Source: Minwuia sp048007105 (GTDB lineage: Bacteria; Pseudomonadota; Alphaproteobacteria; Minwuiales; Minwuiaceae). Taken from it: 64,000 bases of DNA. The stretch spans positions 3,782,001 to 3,846,000 of the forward strand of contig NZ_CP180352.1 of the NCBI RefSeq assembly GCF_048007105.1, in the 5' to 3' direction. The notes under the pieces were generated by a model. The model was given only the letters and a program-made list of their open reading frames with translations. It made no database searches and had not been told where the DNA came from. Positions 29,875 to 38,838 of this stretch are shown here, piece by piece (the stretch's first letter is position 1; every line of letters starts with the position of its first letter). The position numbers were made by a program, and so were the translations under genes.

Positions 29875-30570
29875 GTGAGCATGCACGACCTGATCCCGAT
29901 CATCGTTCAGGCGCGCACCGGCTCCAGCCGCTGCCCGGCCAAGGTTATGCGCACCGTCGCCGGCCGCCGCCTGATCGACTACACGCTGGATGCGCTGGAG
30001 CTCTGCCGCGCCGGCCGCCCGCTGATCGTCGCGACATCCGACGATCCGCTCGACGACGCGCTGGCGGCGCATTGCGCGGCCCGGTCCACGCCGGTCGTCC
30101 GCGGACCCCTGCTGGACGTCGCGGGCCGGTTCAGGACCGTGCTGCAGCAGTTCCCCGTCCGCGCCTTCGTCCGCGTTTCGGGCGACAGCCCGCTGATCGA
30201 TCACCGGCTGGTGGATCTCGCCGTCGAGACCTTTCGTACCGAACGGCCTGACATCGTCTCGAATGTGGTCGAGCGAACCTATCCGAAAGGCCAGTCCGTC
30301 GAGGTTCTGGCATCGCACGCCTTCCTGAAGGGCGAGGCCGAGATGGCCGATCCTGCAGACCGCGAGCATGTGACGACCTGGTTCTACCGGCACGCCGAGC
30401 GGTTCAACATCGTCTCCCTGAAGGCGGACGAGAATCTGGGACAGGCGTCCATGGTGATCGACACCGAAGAGGAATTCCGGCGATTCCGGAAGCTGGCGCA
30501 TCAGCTGGACAGCCCGGCCTGGCGCTACCGCTGGCACGAACTGGCGCCCCGGATCGCCGAAGCCGGATGA
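29875..30570 (+). CDS. SpsF/NeuA-like nucleotidyltransferase
   Basis: This protein of about 231 residues has the cytidylyltransferase-type N-terminus PIIVQARTGSSRCPAKVMRT, followed by a Rossmann-like core with RVSGDSPLIDHRLVDLA. It would attach CMP (or another nucleotide) to a sugar before transfer, as in polysaccharide spsF and CMP-nonulosonate synthetases. The true start is either GTG 29875 or ATG 29881, just after the preceding stop. It overlaps the next gene by ATGA. Confidence 0.75.
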   Translation: MSMHDLIPIIVQARTGSSRCPAKVMRTVAGRRLIDYTLDALELCRAGRPLIVATSDDPLDDALAAHCAARSTPVVRGPLLDVAGRFRTVLQQFPVRAFVRVSGDSPLIDHRLVDLAVETFRTERPDIVSNVVERTYPKGQSVEVLASHAFLKGEAEMADPADREHVTTWFYRHAERFNIVSLKADENLGQASMVIDTEEEFRRFRKLAHQLDSPAWRYRWHELAPRIAEAG

Positions 30571-31580
30571 ACGGCGAGGTCCTGATCCGCGCCGGCATCA
30601 TCGGCCTCGGCGTCGGCGAGCGGCACATCTCCGGCTACGAACGTCATCCCAACTGCCGTGTCACCCGGCTTGCCGATTTCTCCGATGCAAAGCGCGCCGA
30701 TGTGGCGACCCGCCATCCTGACCGGTCGATGACGGCCAGCGCCGACGAGATCCTGGACGATCCGGACATCGAGATCGTTTCGATCGCCTCCTACGACCAG
30801 CACCACTACGAGCAGGTCATGCGGGCCATCGACGCCGGCAAGCATCTCTTTGTCGAGAAGCCGCTGGTGCTGCAGGAAGATCATGCGCACGAGGTCCGCG
30901 CCGCGCTGCGCGCAAAGCCGCATCTGCGCATTTCCTCGAACCTGATCCTGCGCCGCTGCCCCCGCTTCCTGTGGCTGCGCAAGGAAATCCGCTCGGGCCG
31001 TATGGGCCGGCTGTTCAACATCGACGCCGAGTATCAGTACGGCCGCATCCACAAGCTGATTTCCGGCTGGCGCGGCGAGCTTCCGGGCTACTCGCTGGTG
31101 ATGGGGGGCGCGGTTCACATGGCCGATCTGGTCATTTGGCTCACCGGCGACAGGCCGGTCGAGGTCACCGCATTCGGCAACCGCATCGCGACCGAGGGCA
31201 GCGCCTTCCGGAACTTCGACCTGGTGCGCGCACTCGTGCGTTTCGAGAGCGGGCTGGTCGCCTCGATCGGCTGCAATGGCGGCTGCGTACATCCCCATTT
31301 CCACCGCCTCGAGGTGCATGGAACAGAGGCGACCTTCGTTAACGGTTTGGAAAGCGCGTTTGTTTACCGTTCCCGTGATCCCGGCGTTCGGCCGGAGCCA
31401 ATCACGGAGGCGTATCCCGGTGTCGACAAAGGCGATCTTCTCGAAGATTTCGTTGATGCGGTCCTGCATGGCCGCGAGCCGGAGGTAGGACAGGATGCCG
31501 TATTCGACGCCCTCTCCCTCTGCTTCGCCATCGAGCGCGCCGTCCATTCCGGCCAGCCCGAGCCCGTCCGGCCAATCTGA
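30567..31580 (+). CDS. Gfo/Idh/MocA family oxidoreductase
   Basis: A protein of 337 residues with a Rossmann dinucleotide fold at the N-terminus (IRAGIIGLGVGERHISGY) and the family motif AGKHLFVEKPLVLQ (EKP). The C-terminal alpha/beta domain includes GGAVHMADLVIWLTGDRP, which carries the usual catalytic His region. Such enzymes oxidise or reduce a sugar hydroxyl at C3 or C4 using NAD(P). In this operon it most likely supplies a keto-sugar to the aminotransferase that follows. Confidence 0.85.
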   Translation: MNGEVLIRAGIIGLGVGERHISGYERHPNCRVTRLADFSDAKRADVATRHPDRSMTASADEILDDPDIEIVSIASYDQHHYEQVMRAIDAGKHLFVEKPLVLQEDHAHEVRAALRAKPHLRISSNLILRRCPRFLWLRKEIRSGRMGRLFNIDAEYQYGRIHKLISGWRGELPGYSLVMGGAVHMADLVIWLTGDRPVEVTAFGNRIATEGSAFRNFDLVRALVRFESGLVASIGCNGGCVHPHFHRLEVHGTEATFVNGLESAFVYRSRDPGVRPEPITEAYPGVDKGDLLEDFVDAVLHGREPEVGQDAVFDALSLCFAIERAVHSGQPEPVRPI

Positions 31581-32730
31581 GCTGCCGCCGATCCACTTCG
31601 GCCGCCCGATCCTGGGCGACGAGGAACGGCAGGCCGTTCTGGAGGTTCTGGACAGCCCGCAGCTGGTTCATGGCCCCCGCGCCGAACTGTTCGAGGCCGA
31701 TTTCGCCGAATGGTGCGGCGGCGGCGAGGCGATCACAGTCTCCTCCTGCACCGCGGGCCTGCATCTCGGCTACTTCCAGATGAAGCTGGGCGCCGGCGGC
31801 GAGGTCATCGTTCCGGCGCAGACCCATACCGCCACCGCCCATGCGGTGGAGTACTGCGGTGCGAAGCCGGTCTTCGTCGATGCCGAACCCGAGACAGGCA
31901 ATATCGACATCGACCGCATCGAGCACGCCATCACCGACCGGACCCGCGCGATCTCGGTGGTCCACTATCTCGGCATGCCGGTCGACATGGACCGTGTCAT
32001 GGCCATCGCCGCGAAGTACGGACTGCCGGTGATCGAGGACGCGGCGCTAGCCGTCGGTTCCTATGTCAACGGCGTCCATGCCGGCCTGATCGGCGACCTG
32101 GGCTGCTTCTCCTTCTACCCGGTCAAGCACATGACCACCGCCGAAGGCGGCATGCTGCTGACCCGCGATTCCGAAATCGCCGCCCGCGTCCGCCGTCAGA
32201 AGGCCTTCGGCCTGGACCGGACCGTGGTCGAGCGCAAGGAGCCGGGCATCTACGACGTCACCCAGCTCGGTTTCAACTACCGCATGAACGAACTGCAGGC
32301 CGCCATCGGCATCCAGCAGCTGAAGCGGATCCCGGATTTCCTGGCCGCGCGTCACCGCAACTACTGGCGCCTGGAGGCCGGCCTGAAGGAGATCGACGAG
32401 ATCGATCTGTTCCAGTCGAACCATGCACATCTGGAGAGCAGCCACTACTGCCTCAGCGTGATCCTGAAGGGCCGCGCCGAAGGCCGCCGCTCCGAGATCG
32501 TGCAGGGCCTCAAGGACCGCGGCATCGGCAGCTCGGTCTACTACCCGGGCCCGGTGCCGATGCTGACCTACTACCGCGAGAAGTACGACCTCAACCCGGC
32601 GGACTACCCCGTCGCCTCGCGCATTTCCAACCAGTCGATCGCCCTGCCGGTCGGCCCGCATCTCGACGAGGCCGACATGGACCGTATCGCCAGCTCGCTG
32701 AAGGGAGCCATCAACGATGTCATCCGGTAA
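31495..32730 (+). CDS. DegT/DnrJ/EryC1/StrS aminotransferase (sugar PLP aminotransferase)
   Basis: The recognisable domain begins at PIHFGRPILGDEERQAVLEV and continues through VIVPAQTHTATAHAVEY, VIEDAALAVG, and the PLP lysine motif FSFYPVKHMTTAEGGML. It transfers an amino group to a keto-sugar, as in nonulosonic-acid and bacillosamine pathways. The annotated ATG at 31495 lies 86 bases inside the previous gene and gives an S/P-rich leader that looks like shadow translation. The only nearby alternative is CTG at 31582, one base past that stop. The last codons overlap the epimerase by 14 bases. Confidence 0.88.
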   Translation: MPYSTPSPSASPSSAPSIPASPSPSGQSELPPIHFGRPILGDEERQAVLEVLDSPQLVHGPRAELFEADFAEWCGGGEAITVSSCTAGLHLGYFQMKLGAGGEVIVPAQTHTATAHAVEYCGAKPVFVDAEPETGNIDIDRIEHAITDRTRAISVVHYLGMPVDMDRVMAIAAKYGLPVIEDAALAVGSYVNGVHAGLIGDLGCFSFYPVKHMTTAEGGMLLTRDSEIAARVRRQKAFGLDRTVVERKEPGIYDVTQLGFNYRMNELQAAIGIQQLKRIPDFLAARHRNYWRLEAGLKEIDEIDLFQSNHAHLESSHYCLSVILKGRAEGRRSEIVQGLKDRGIGSSVYYPGPVPMLTYYREKYDLNPADYPVASRISNQSIALPVGPHLDEADMDRIASSLKGAINDVIR

Positions 32731-33808
32731 TCACCCGCTGAAGGGTCAGAAGGTCGTCATCATCGGCGGCGCGGGCTTCATCGGCCACAACATGGCGCTG
32801 AAGATGAAGTCGGAGGGCGTGGACGTCGCCGTCATCGACAGCCTGGGCGTCAACAACTACTACGCCATCGAGCGGGAGCGGTACACGAACCCGAACGGCG
32901 AGATCTATCTCAACTTCATCAAGCAGCGGATGAACCTGCTCCACCAGGCCCGCGTGCCCTTCGTGGAAATCGACGCCCGCGACTATCACGGCCTGTCGGA
33001 GGCGATGGAGGACCTGAACCCCGACGCCATCGTGCATCTGGCCGCCGTCGCCCACGCCAACCGGTCGAACAAGGACCCCTACTCCACCTTCGACCATTCG
33101 CTGCGCACGCTGGAGAACGCGCTCGACGTCGCCCGCTCGACGCGGCTCAACGTGAAGCGCTTCGTCTATTTCTCTTCGTCGATGGTCTACGGCACCTTCG
33201 CAGACGGCGTCGTCAGCGAGGAGACCGCCTGCAACCCGATGGGCATCTACGGCGCGCTGAAGTTCGCCGGCGAGAAGATGGTGATCGCCTACAATCAGGT
33301 CTTTGACCTGCCGTTCACGATCATCCGCCCCTCGGCGCTCTACGGCGAGCGTTGCGTCAGCCGCCGGGTCGGCCAGGCGCTGATCGAGAATGCGCTGCGC
33401 GGCAACCAGCTGACCATCAACGGCGACGGCTCCGACTGCCTGGACTTCACGTACGTCCAGGACCTGATCGCCGGCGTCATGGGTGCGCTGGCCACCGAAA
33501 AGGCGGCCAACGAGATCTTCAACCTGACCTACGGTTCGGCGCGGTCGCTGAACCAGATGGTCGAGATCATCCGCGAGCATTTCCCGAACGTCGATGTGCG
33601 CCACAACCCGCGCGACGCGCTGATGCCGGAACGCGGCACGCTGAACGTCGACAAGGCGCGCCGGCTCATCGGCTACGAGCCGCAGTACCCGCTGGAGAAA
33701 GGCTTCGTCGACTATATCAACTGGTACAAGGCCAACTGGGAACTGCTGAACACCGGCGCCGTGGATGCCGGTGAGGTCGTCTACCTGACGAGGCGCGCCT
33801 GGGCATGA
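32717..33808 (+). CDS. NAD-dependent sugar epimerase/dehydratase (extended SDR)
   Basis: This is a protein of 363 residues with the NAD loop VVIIGGAGFIGHNMALKM and catalytic triad in FSSSMVYGTF and YGALKFAGEK (YxxxK). The C-terminal motif RGTLNVDKARRLIGYEPQ binds the nucleotide-sugar. It is the ordinary YxxxK type. The PseB-type 4,6-dehydratase signature is not seen, so 4-epimerisation or 4,6-dehydration of an NDP-sugar are both possible. It overlaps the GNAT gene by ATGA. Confidence 0.86.
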   Translation: MSSGNHPLKGQKVVIIGGAGFIGHNMALKMKSEGVDVAVIDSLGVNNYYAIERERYTNPNGEIYLNFIKQRMNLLHQARVPFVEIDARDYHGLSEAMEDLNPDAIVHLAAVAHANRSNKDPYSTFDHSLRTLENALDVARSTRLNVKRFVYFSSSMVYGTFADGVVSEETACNPMGIYGALKFAGEKMVIAYNQVFDLPFTIIRPSALYGERCVSRRVGQALIENALRGNQLTINGDGSDCLDFTYVQDLIAGVMGALATEKAANEIFNLTYGSARSLNQMVEIIREHFPNVDVRHNPRDALMPERGTLNVDKARRLIGYEPQYPLEKGFVDYINWYKANWELLNTGAVDAGEVVYLTRRAWA

Positions 33809-34503
33809 ACCCCGGCCCCGGCATGGCGTACCGCTCCGACGAGTGGCTGAGCGGGCTGCTCGGGAAGGCGGTCTGGCACCTGACGCCCACTGGCGCGGAG
33901 ATGGACCAGATCCCCCTGCCGCAGACCTCGCCGTGCTTCATCGACGCCAAGGTCGGCGCGTCGGATATCGAAACCGCCAACCGGCTGCAGAATGCCGGCT
34001 TCCGCCTGATCGAGACCAATATCCGGCTCGAACGGGCAAGCTGGCCGGCGGCCTTCAGCCGGACCGCCCGCTTCGCCGACGATCCCGACCGCGCGGCTGT
34101 CGAGCGGATCGCCGAAAGCGGCTTCACCTATTCGCGCTTCCACATGGACCCCATGGTACCGAAGGCCGCGGCGGACAGCGTCAAGCGCGCCTGGGCCGGC
34201 AACTATTTCGACGGCAAGCGTGGCGACCACATGGTCGTCTCGGAAGTCGACGGCGAGATCGCCGGCTTCCTGCAACTGCTCGTCGACGGCGATAACATGA
34301 CCATCGATCTCGTCGCCGTGGACAGCCGCTTCCGCGGCAAGGGCCTGGCCCGCGACATGATCAGCTTCGCCGAAGCGACCATTCCCAACATCAACCGCCT
34401 GACGGTCGGCACGCAGGCCTCGAACGTGCGTTCGCTGCACGCCTACGTGACCAACAAGTTCCAGTTCACGGCGGCCACCTACGTCTTTCACTTCCACGGG
34501 TAG
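33805..34503 (+). CDS. GNAT N-acetyltransferase (WecD/PseH-like)
   Basis: The protein has 232 residues with the acetyl-CoA motif A region VDSRFRGKGLARDMI (R/Q-x-x-G-x-G/A) and strand pattern MTIDLVAVD. It is similar to WecD-like enzymes that acetylate amino sugars. In this operon it would acylate the amino group installed by the DegT enzyme. ATGA overlap with the epimerase; 4 bases before NeuB. Confidence 0.8.
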   Translation: MNPGPGMAYRSDEWLSGLLGKAVWHLTPTGAEMDQIPLPQTSPCFIDAKVGASDIETANRLQNAGFRLIETNIRLERASWPAAFSRTARFADDPDRAAVERIAESGFTYSRFHMDPMVPKAAADSVKRAWAGNYFDGKRGDHMVVSEVDGEIAGFLQLLVDGDNMTIDLVAVDSRFRGKGLARDMISFAEATIPNINRLTVGTQASNVRSLHAYVTNKFQFTAATYVFHFHG

Positions 34504-34507
34504 CACC

Positions 34508-35521
34508 ATGAAGATCGCCAGCCACGACACCCAAGACCGCGCCTTCGTCATCGCCGAAGTCGGCAACAACCACGAGGGCGATTTCGGTCTGGCGAAGGAA
34601 ATGCTCTATCTCGCAGCCGATTCGGGCGCGGACGCCGTGAAGTACCAGACCTTCCGGACCGAGCAGTTCATCTGCCGGGACGACGAGGCCCGCTATCAGC
34701 GGCTGAAGAGCTTCGAGCTCAGCTACGACCAGTTCGCCGAGTTGGGCGAACGCGCCCGCGCCGCCGGCCTGGTCTTCATCTCCACACCGCTGGACATGGA
34801 AAGCGCCGAGTTCCTGGACGGCGAGGTCGATGCCTTCAAGATCGCCAGCTCCGACAACAATTTCTGGCCGCTGATCAACTTCGCAGCGCTTTCCGGGAAG
34901 CCGGTGATCCTGTCGACCGGCCTGGCCGGCCTGCCGGAGATCCGCAGCGCCGTAAACCACATCCATTCCTGCCAGGGTGGCCTGGAAGGCAATCCGGAGA
35001 TGGCGGTCCTGCACTGCGTCTCCGCCTACCCGACCCCGCCCGAGGAAGCCAATATCGGCGCCGTGCGCACCCTTCGCTCCGAGCTGCCGGGCTGCACCGT
35101 CGGCTACTCCGACCATACCCAGGGCATCGACGCCGCCGTGCTGGCCGTGGCGATGGGCGCCGAGATCATCGAGAAGCACTTCACCGTCGCCCACGACCAC
35201 TCGGACTTCCGCGACCATCAGCTTTCCGCCGACCCGGCCGAGATGGCCGAACTGGTCCGCCGCATCCGCGCGTTCGAGGTGCTGCGCGGTTCGGGCGAGA
35301 TCGGCATGGAGGCATGCGAACGCGGCAACGCCCCGCTGATCCGCCGCTCCATCGCGGCGAAGACGCCGCTGGGCGCCGGCCACCGCGTCACCCGGGACGA
35401 CCTGATCTGGGTGCGTCCCGGCGACGGCATCGCGCCGGGCCAGGAAAACGAGATCGTCGGACGGACGCTGAACGCCGCCATGAACACCGGCGACCGCTTC
35501 CAGCCGCACCTGCTGGGCTGA
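34508..35521 (+). CDS. NeuB-family nonulosonic acid synthase
   Basis: A protein of 337 residues of the sialic-acid-synthase class: TIM barrel start FVIAEVGNNHEGDFGLAKEM, KIASSDNNFWPLI, HCVSAYPTPPEEANI, YSDHTQGIDAAVLAVAMGA, and EIIEKHFTVA. A C-terminal SAF (antifreeze-like) domain is present (RSIAAKTPLGAGHRVTRDDL). It condenses phosphoenolpyruvate with a six-carbon N-acetylamino sugar to make sialic, pseudaminic, legionaminic or a related nine-carbon acid. The substrate class is not distinguishable from sequence alone. Confidence 0.92.
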   Translation: MKIASHDTQDRAFVIAEVGNNHEGDFGLAKEMLYLAADSGADAVKYQTFRTEQFICRDDEARYQRLKSFELSYDQFAELGERARAAGLVFISTPLDMESAEFLDGEVDAFKIASSDNNFWPLINFAALSGKPVILSTGLAGLPEIRSAVNHIHSCQGGLEGNPEMAVLHCVSAYPTPPEEANIGAVRTLRSELPGCTVGYSDHTQGIDAAVLAVAMGAEIIEKHFTVAHDHSDFRDHQLSADPAEMAELVRRIRAFEVLRGSGEIGMEACERGNAPLIRRSIAAKTPLGAGHRVTRDDLIWVRPGDGIAPGQENEIVGRTLNAAMNTGDRFQPHLLG

Positions 35522-35525
35522 CCCT

Positions 35526-37349
35526 ATGTGCGGCATCGCCGGACATATCGGGGCCGCACCGCCGACGCCCGACCGCATCGACGCGGCGCTCGAGGCGCTG
35601 AGGAGACGCGGCCCTGACGCCAGCGGCACCCATCAGGCCCGTGAAGGCGCGAACGCGGTAACGCTGCTGCATACGCGGCTGGCGATCATCGATCTGGACC
35701 GCCGCTCCAACCAGCCGTTCCGCCGTGACGGACTTTCGCTGGTCTTCAACGGCGAGATCTACAATCACGTCGAGGTACGCCGGCTGCTCGAGCGCCGAGG
35801 CATCAGCTTCACCACCCGGTCCGATACCGAAGTCCTGCTGGAGGCGTATCGCGTCTGGGGCGAGGACTGCGTCGACTATCTGGAAGGAATGTGGGCCTTC
35901 GCGATCCACGATGCGGACCGGCACCGCGTCTTCATCTCCCGGGACCCGTTCGGCGAGAAGCCCCTGCTCTGGCGCGCCGGCGGCAATGGCGTCTGGTTCG
36001 CCTCCGAGATCGCCGCCCTGTCGGCGCTGACCGGCCGCCGCCCTGCCGTCAATACCGACACCGTGCGCCGGTACCTCGTGAACGGCTACAAGGCGCTGTA
36101 CAAATCCGAGGCGCTGTTCCACGAGGACGTCCGCGAACTGCCGCCGGGCTGCAATCTGGTCATCGGCGGCAATGGCGACGTCACCATCCGCCGATACTGG
36201 CGCCCCGAATACCGTCCCGATTCGTCCATGAGCTTCGGCGAGGCGGTCGACGGCATCTGGCATCATCTCTCCGAAAGCATGCGGCTGCGGTTGCGCGCCG
36301 ATGTGCCCATCGCCTTCTGCCTGTCCGGCGGCGTCGACAGCGCCGCGCTGGCATCCTTCGCGGCGAAGCAGCACGGCGCTCATGTCACGGCCTTCTCGAT
36401 CATCGATCCGGATCCACGCTACGACGAGAGCGACAACATCCACGCGACCGTGAAGGACCTCGGCTGCGTCCATCACGAGATCCATCTGCAGCAGTCGTCC
36501 GACCTCGACCGCTTCGCCGCCCTGATCCGCTACCACGGCAAGCCGGTGGCGACCGCGAGCTACTACGTCCACGCGATGCTGTCGGAAGCGATGCGCGAGC
36601 GCGGCTTCAAGGTCGCCGTTTCCGGCACCGGCGCGGACGAGCTGGTCAGCGGCTATTACGACCACTTCAACCTGCACCTGCACGCTATGAAGGGCCATCC
36701 CGACCGCGCGCAGCGCATCGACGACTGGCGCACCCATCTGGGCCCGATCGTGCGCAATCCGCATCTGCGGGACCCGCTGCTCTACGACCGCGACCCGGCG
36801 TTCCGTGGCCACATCTATCTGAATGCAGACGTCTTTTCGGACTATCTGACCGAGCCCTTTGCCGAACCCTTCACAGAAGAACCGCTGTCCGACGACCTGA
36901 TGCGCAACCGGATGCTGAATGAACTCTGCCACGAGGCGGTGCCGATCATCCTGCGCGAGGACGATCTGAACTCGATGAAGAACTCCATCGAGAACCGCAG
37001 CCCTTATCTCGACCGCGCACTCTGCGATTTCGCCTACTCGATCCCGCCGGAACATCTGATCCGCGACGGCTACGCCAAGGCGCCGCTGCGCGCGGCCGCC
37101 AAGGGCATACTGAACGACAAGGTGCGCCTCGACCGGCACAAGAAGGGTTTCAACGCCGCCTTCCGCAGCCTGTTCGACCTCGACAACCCGAAGACCCGGG
37201 AACGCATCCTGGACGACGGCCCGATCTTCGACCTCGTCCGCCGCGAGAAGATCGAACAGGCCATGTCGATGCCGGAGCTGCCCAACAGCTTCTCCAAGTT
37301 CCTGTTCTCCTTCGTCTCCGCCAAGCTTTTCATGGAGCAGTCGGCATGA
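35526..37349 (+). CDS. asnB: Asparagine synthase (glutamine-hydrolysing), AsnB family
   Basis: This protein of 607 residues starts MCGIAGHIG, giving the N-terminal Cys nucleophile of class II glutaminases (domain about 1-200). An AsnB synthetase domain follows with the ATP pyrophosphatase loop FCLSGGVDSAALASFAA. Many polysaccharide clusters carry such an enzyme that amidates a uronic acid or sugar-linked acid instead of free aspartate. Its place between NeuB and PseA favours the latter. ATGA overlap with the next gene. Confidence 0.9.
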   Translation: MCGIAGHIGAAPPTPDRIDAALEALRRRGPDASGTHQAREGANAVTLLHTRLAIIDLDRRSNQPFRRDGLSLVFNGEIYNHVEVRRLLERRGISFTTRSDTEVLLEAYRVWGEDCVDYLEGMWAFAIHDADRHRVFISRDPFGEKPLLWRAGGNGVWFASEIAALSALTGRRPAVNTDTVRRYLVNGYKALYKSEALFHEDVRELPPGCNLVIGGNGDVTIRRYWRPEYRPDSSMSFGEAVDGIWHHLSESMRLRLRADVPIAFCLSGGVDSAALASFAAKQHGAHVTAFSIIDPDPRYDESDNIHATVKDLGCVHHEIHLQQSSDLDRFAALIRYHGKPVATASYYVHAMLSEAMRERGFKVAVSGTGADELVSGYYDHFNLHLHAMKGHPDRAQRIDDWRTHLGPIVRNPHLRDPLLYDRDPAFRGHIYLNADVFSDYLTEPFAEPFTEEPLSDDLMRNRMLNELCHEAVPIILREDDLNSMKNSIENRSPYLDRALCDFAYSIPPEHLIRDGYAKAPLRAAAKGILNDKVRLDRHKKGFNAAFRSLFDLDNPKTRERILDDGPIFDLVRREKIEQAMSMPELPNSFSKFLFSFVSAKLFMEQSA

Positions 37350-38497
37350 CCGTCCGTTTCTGCCAGTCCTGCGTCCTGCCCGACAGCCGTCCGGGCATCG
37401 AGATCGGCGCCGACGGCGTCTGCAATGCCTGCAAGGGCCATGCGGCCAACCGGATCGAGATCGACTGGGCCGCGCGCGAGACCGAACTCCACCGGATCGT
37501 CGGCACCGCCCGCGCCGCGAAGGCGCCCTGGGACTGCATCGTCCCCGTTTCCGGCGGCAAGGACAGCTTCTGGCAGGTCATCCGCTGCCGGGCGCTGGGC
37601 ATGAAGGTGCTGGCGGTGACCTGGAAGTCGCCCGGCCGCAACGCGCTGGGGCAGGCCAATCTGGACGCGCTGGTCCGTCTCGGCGTGGATCACATCGACT
37701 TCTCGATCGATCCGTCGGTCGAGGCGCGGTTCATGAAGAAGACGCTTCTTGAAACCGGTTCCAGCGCCGTTCCGATGCATCTCGCCATCTTCGCCATCCC
37801 GATGCGGCTGGCGGTGAAGATGGGCGTACCCCTGATCGTCTGGGGCGAAAGCCCTTTCATGGAATATGGCGGGGAGAAGGGCGACAGCGACCTCAACCTG
37901 CTCAACCACGCCTGGCTGAAGCGGCACGGCATCCTGCAGGGCCGCGAGGCGCTGGACTGGGTCGGCCCGGAACTCTCCGAGCGCGAACTGGAGCCCTATT
38001 GTCCGCCGAGCGAGGCCGAATTCGCAGCTGCGCAGGTGCGCTCGATCTTCCTCGGCTACTACATGCCCTGGGATCCGGCGACGAGTTTGAAGACCGCGGA
38101 GGCCAAGGGCTTCCGCCGGCGCGCCGAAGGCCCGAAGATCGGCCTTTACGACTATGCCGACATCGACTGCGACCACATCGCCGTCCACCACTGGTTCAAG
38201 TGGCCGAAATTCGGCTTCACCCGGCTGTTCGACAATCTGTCGCTGGAGATCCGTAACGGCCGCATGAGCCGCCCCCAGGCACTTGCGACCATCGCCCGGC
38301 TGGGCGATCAGCGTCCGTCCGGCGACATCGAGGCCGCCTGCGCCTTCATGGACCTGCCGCTGGCCGACTTCGCCGCGCTGGAAGAGAAGTACCGCGACCA
38401 CACCATCTGGACCCGCCGCAACGGCCGCTGGGTCATCGACGGCTTCCCGGTCGAGGGCTGGGACTGGCCGGAGGCGCCGCTGGAGGCTGCGGCGTGA
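37346..38497 (+). CDS. N-acetyl sugar amidotransferase (PseA/WbpG family)
   Basis: The protein has 383 residues with an N-terminal zinc ribbon (FCQSCVLPD and CNACKGH) and an ATP pyrophosphatase loop (VPVSGGKDSFWQVI). These are the features of PseA/WbpG, which convert an N-acetyl group on a sugar to an acetamidino group. GESPFMEYGGEKGDSDLNLL and the C-terminal LEEKYRDHTIWTRRNG are also typical. PseA-type enzymes need ammonia, and the coupled AsnB is a natural source. GTGA overlap with the next gene. Confidence 0.9.
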   Translation: MTVRFCQSCVLPDSRPGIEIGADGVCNACKGHAANRIEIDWAARETELHRIVGTARAAKAPWDCIVPVSGGKDSFWQVIRCRALGMKVLAVTWKSPGRNALGQANLDALVRLGVDHIDFSIDPSVEARFMKKTLLETGSSAVPMHLAIFAIPMRLAVKMGVPLIVWGESPFMEYGGEKGDSDLNLLNHAWLKRHGILQGREALDWVGPELSERELEPYCPPSEAEFAAAQVRSIFLGYYMPWDPATSLKTAEAKGFRRRAEGPKIGLYDYADIDCDHIAVHHWFKWPKFGFTRLFDNLSLEIRNGRMSRPQALATIARLGDQRPSGDIEAACAFMDLPLADFAALEEKYRDHTIWTRRNGRWVIDGFPVEGWDWPEAPLEAAA

Positions 38498-38838
38498 AGC
38501 TCTCCCAAAAATCCCCGCCGCGGATCTTCGAGCCCGCCCCCGGTATCGCCATCAGCGATTGCGGCGACCTGGAACTCTGCCCCGACGAGCAGGTCACCAT
38601 GGTCACGAAGACCGGCAAGCGCATGGACGTGGCGGCCAAGGATTTCGGCTTCTACGCCACGCCGTCGGTCAATGGCCGGCTGAAGAACGAGGGCTTCAAG
38701 ACGGCGCTGGTCCGCAGTACGCGCGGCCAGGTCTATGTCATGGTCGTTGACCGCGACCGGATGTGCGCGTTCGAACTCTATTGCGCCGCCGAGAACCAGA
38801 CCGTGCTGGAGTGGCTGGATGAACGCCCCCTGGACTGA
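38494..38838 (+). CDS. Small unknown protein, glycosylation operon
   Basis: A protein of 114 residues that starts with GTG inside the stop of the PseA gene. It shows no motif I recognise. The sequence has several beta-strand-like runs (FGFYATPSVNGRLKN, KTALVRSTRGQVYVMVVD) and ends near FELYCAAENQTVLEWLDE. There is no signal peptide or membrane helix. Its tight coupling on both sides (20-base overlap with the next gene) argues for a real product, perhaps a carrier, adaptor or cofactor-binding partner of the amidotransferase or the acyl ligase. Its function is unknown. Confidence 0.7.
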   Translation: MKLSQKSPPRIFEPAPGIAISDCGDLELCPDEQVTMVTKTGKRMDVAAKDFGFYATPSVNGRLKNEGFKTALVRSTRGQVYVMVVDRDRMCAFELYCAAENQTVLEWLDERPLD

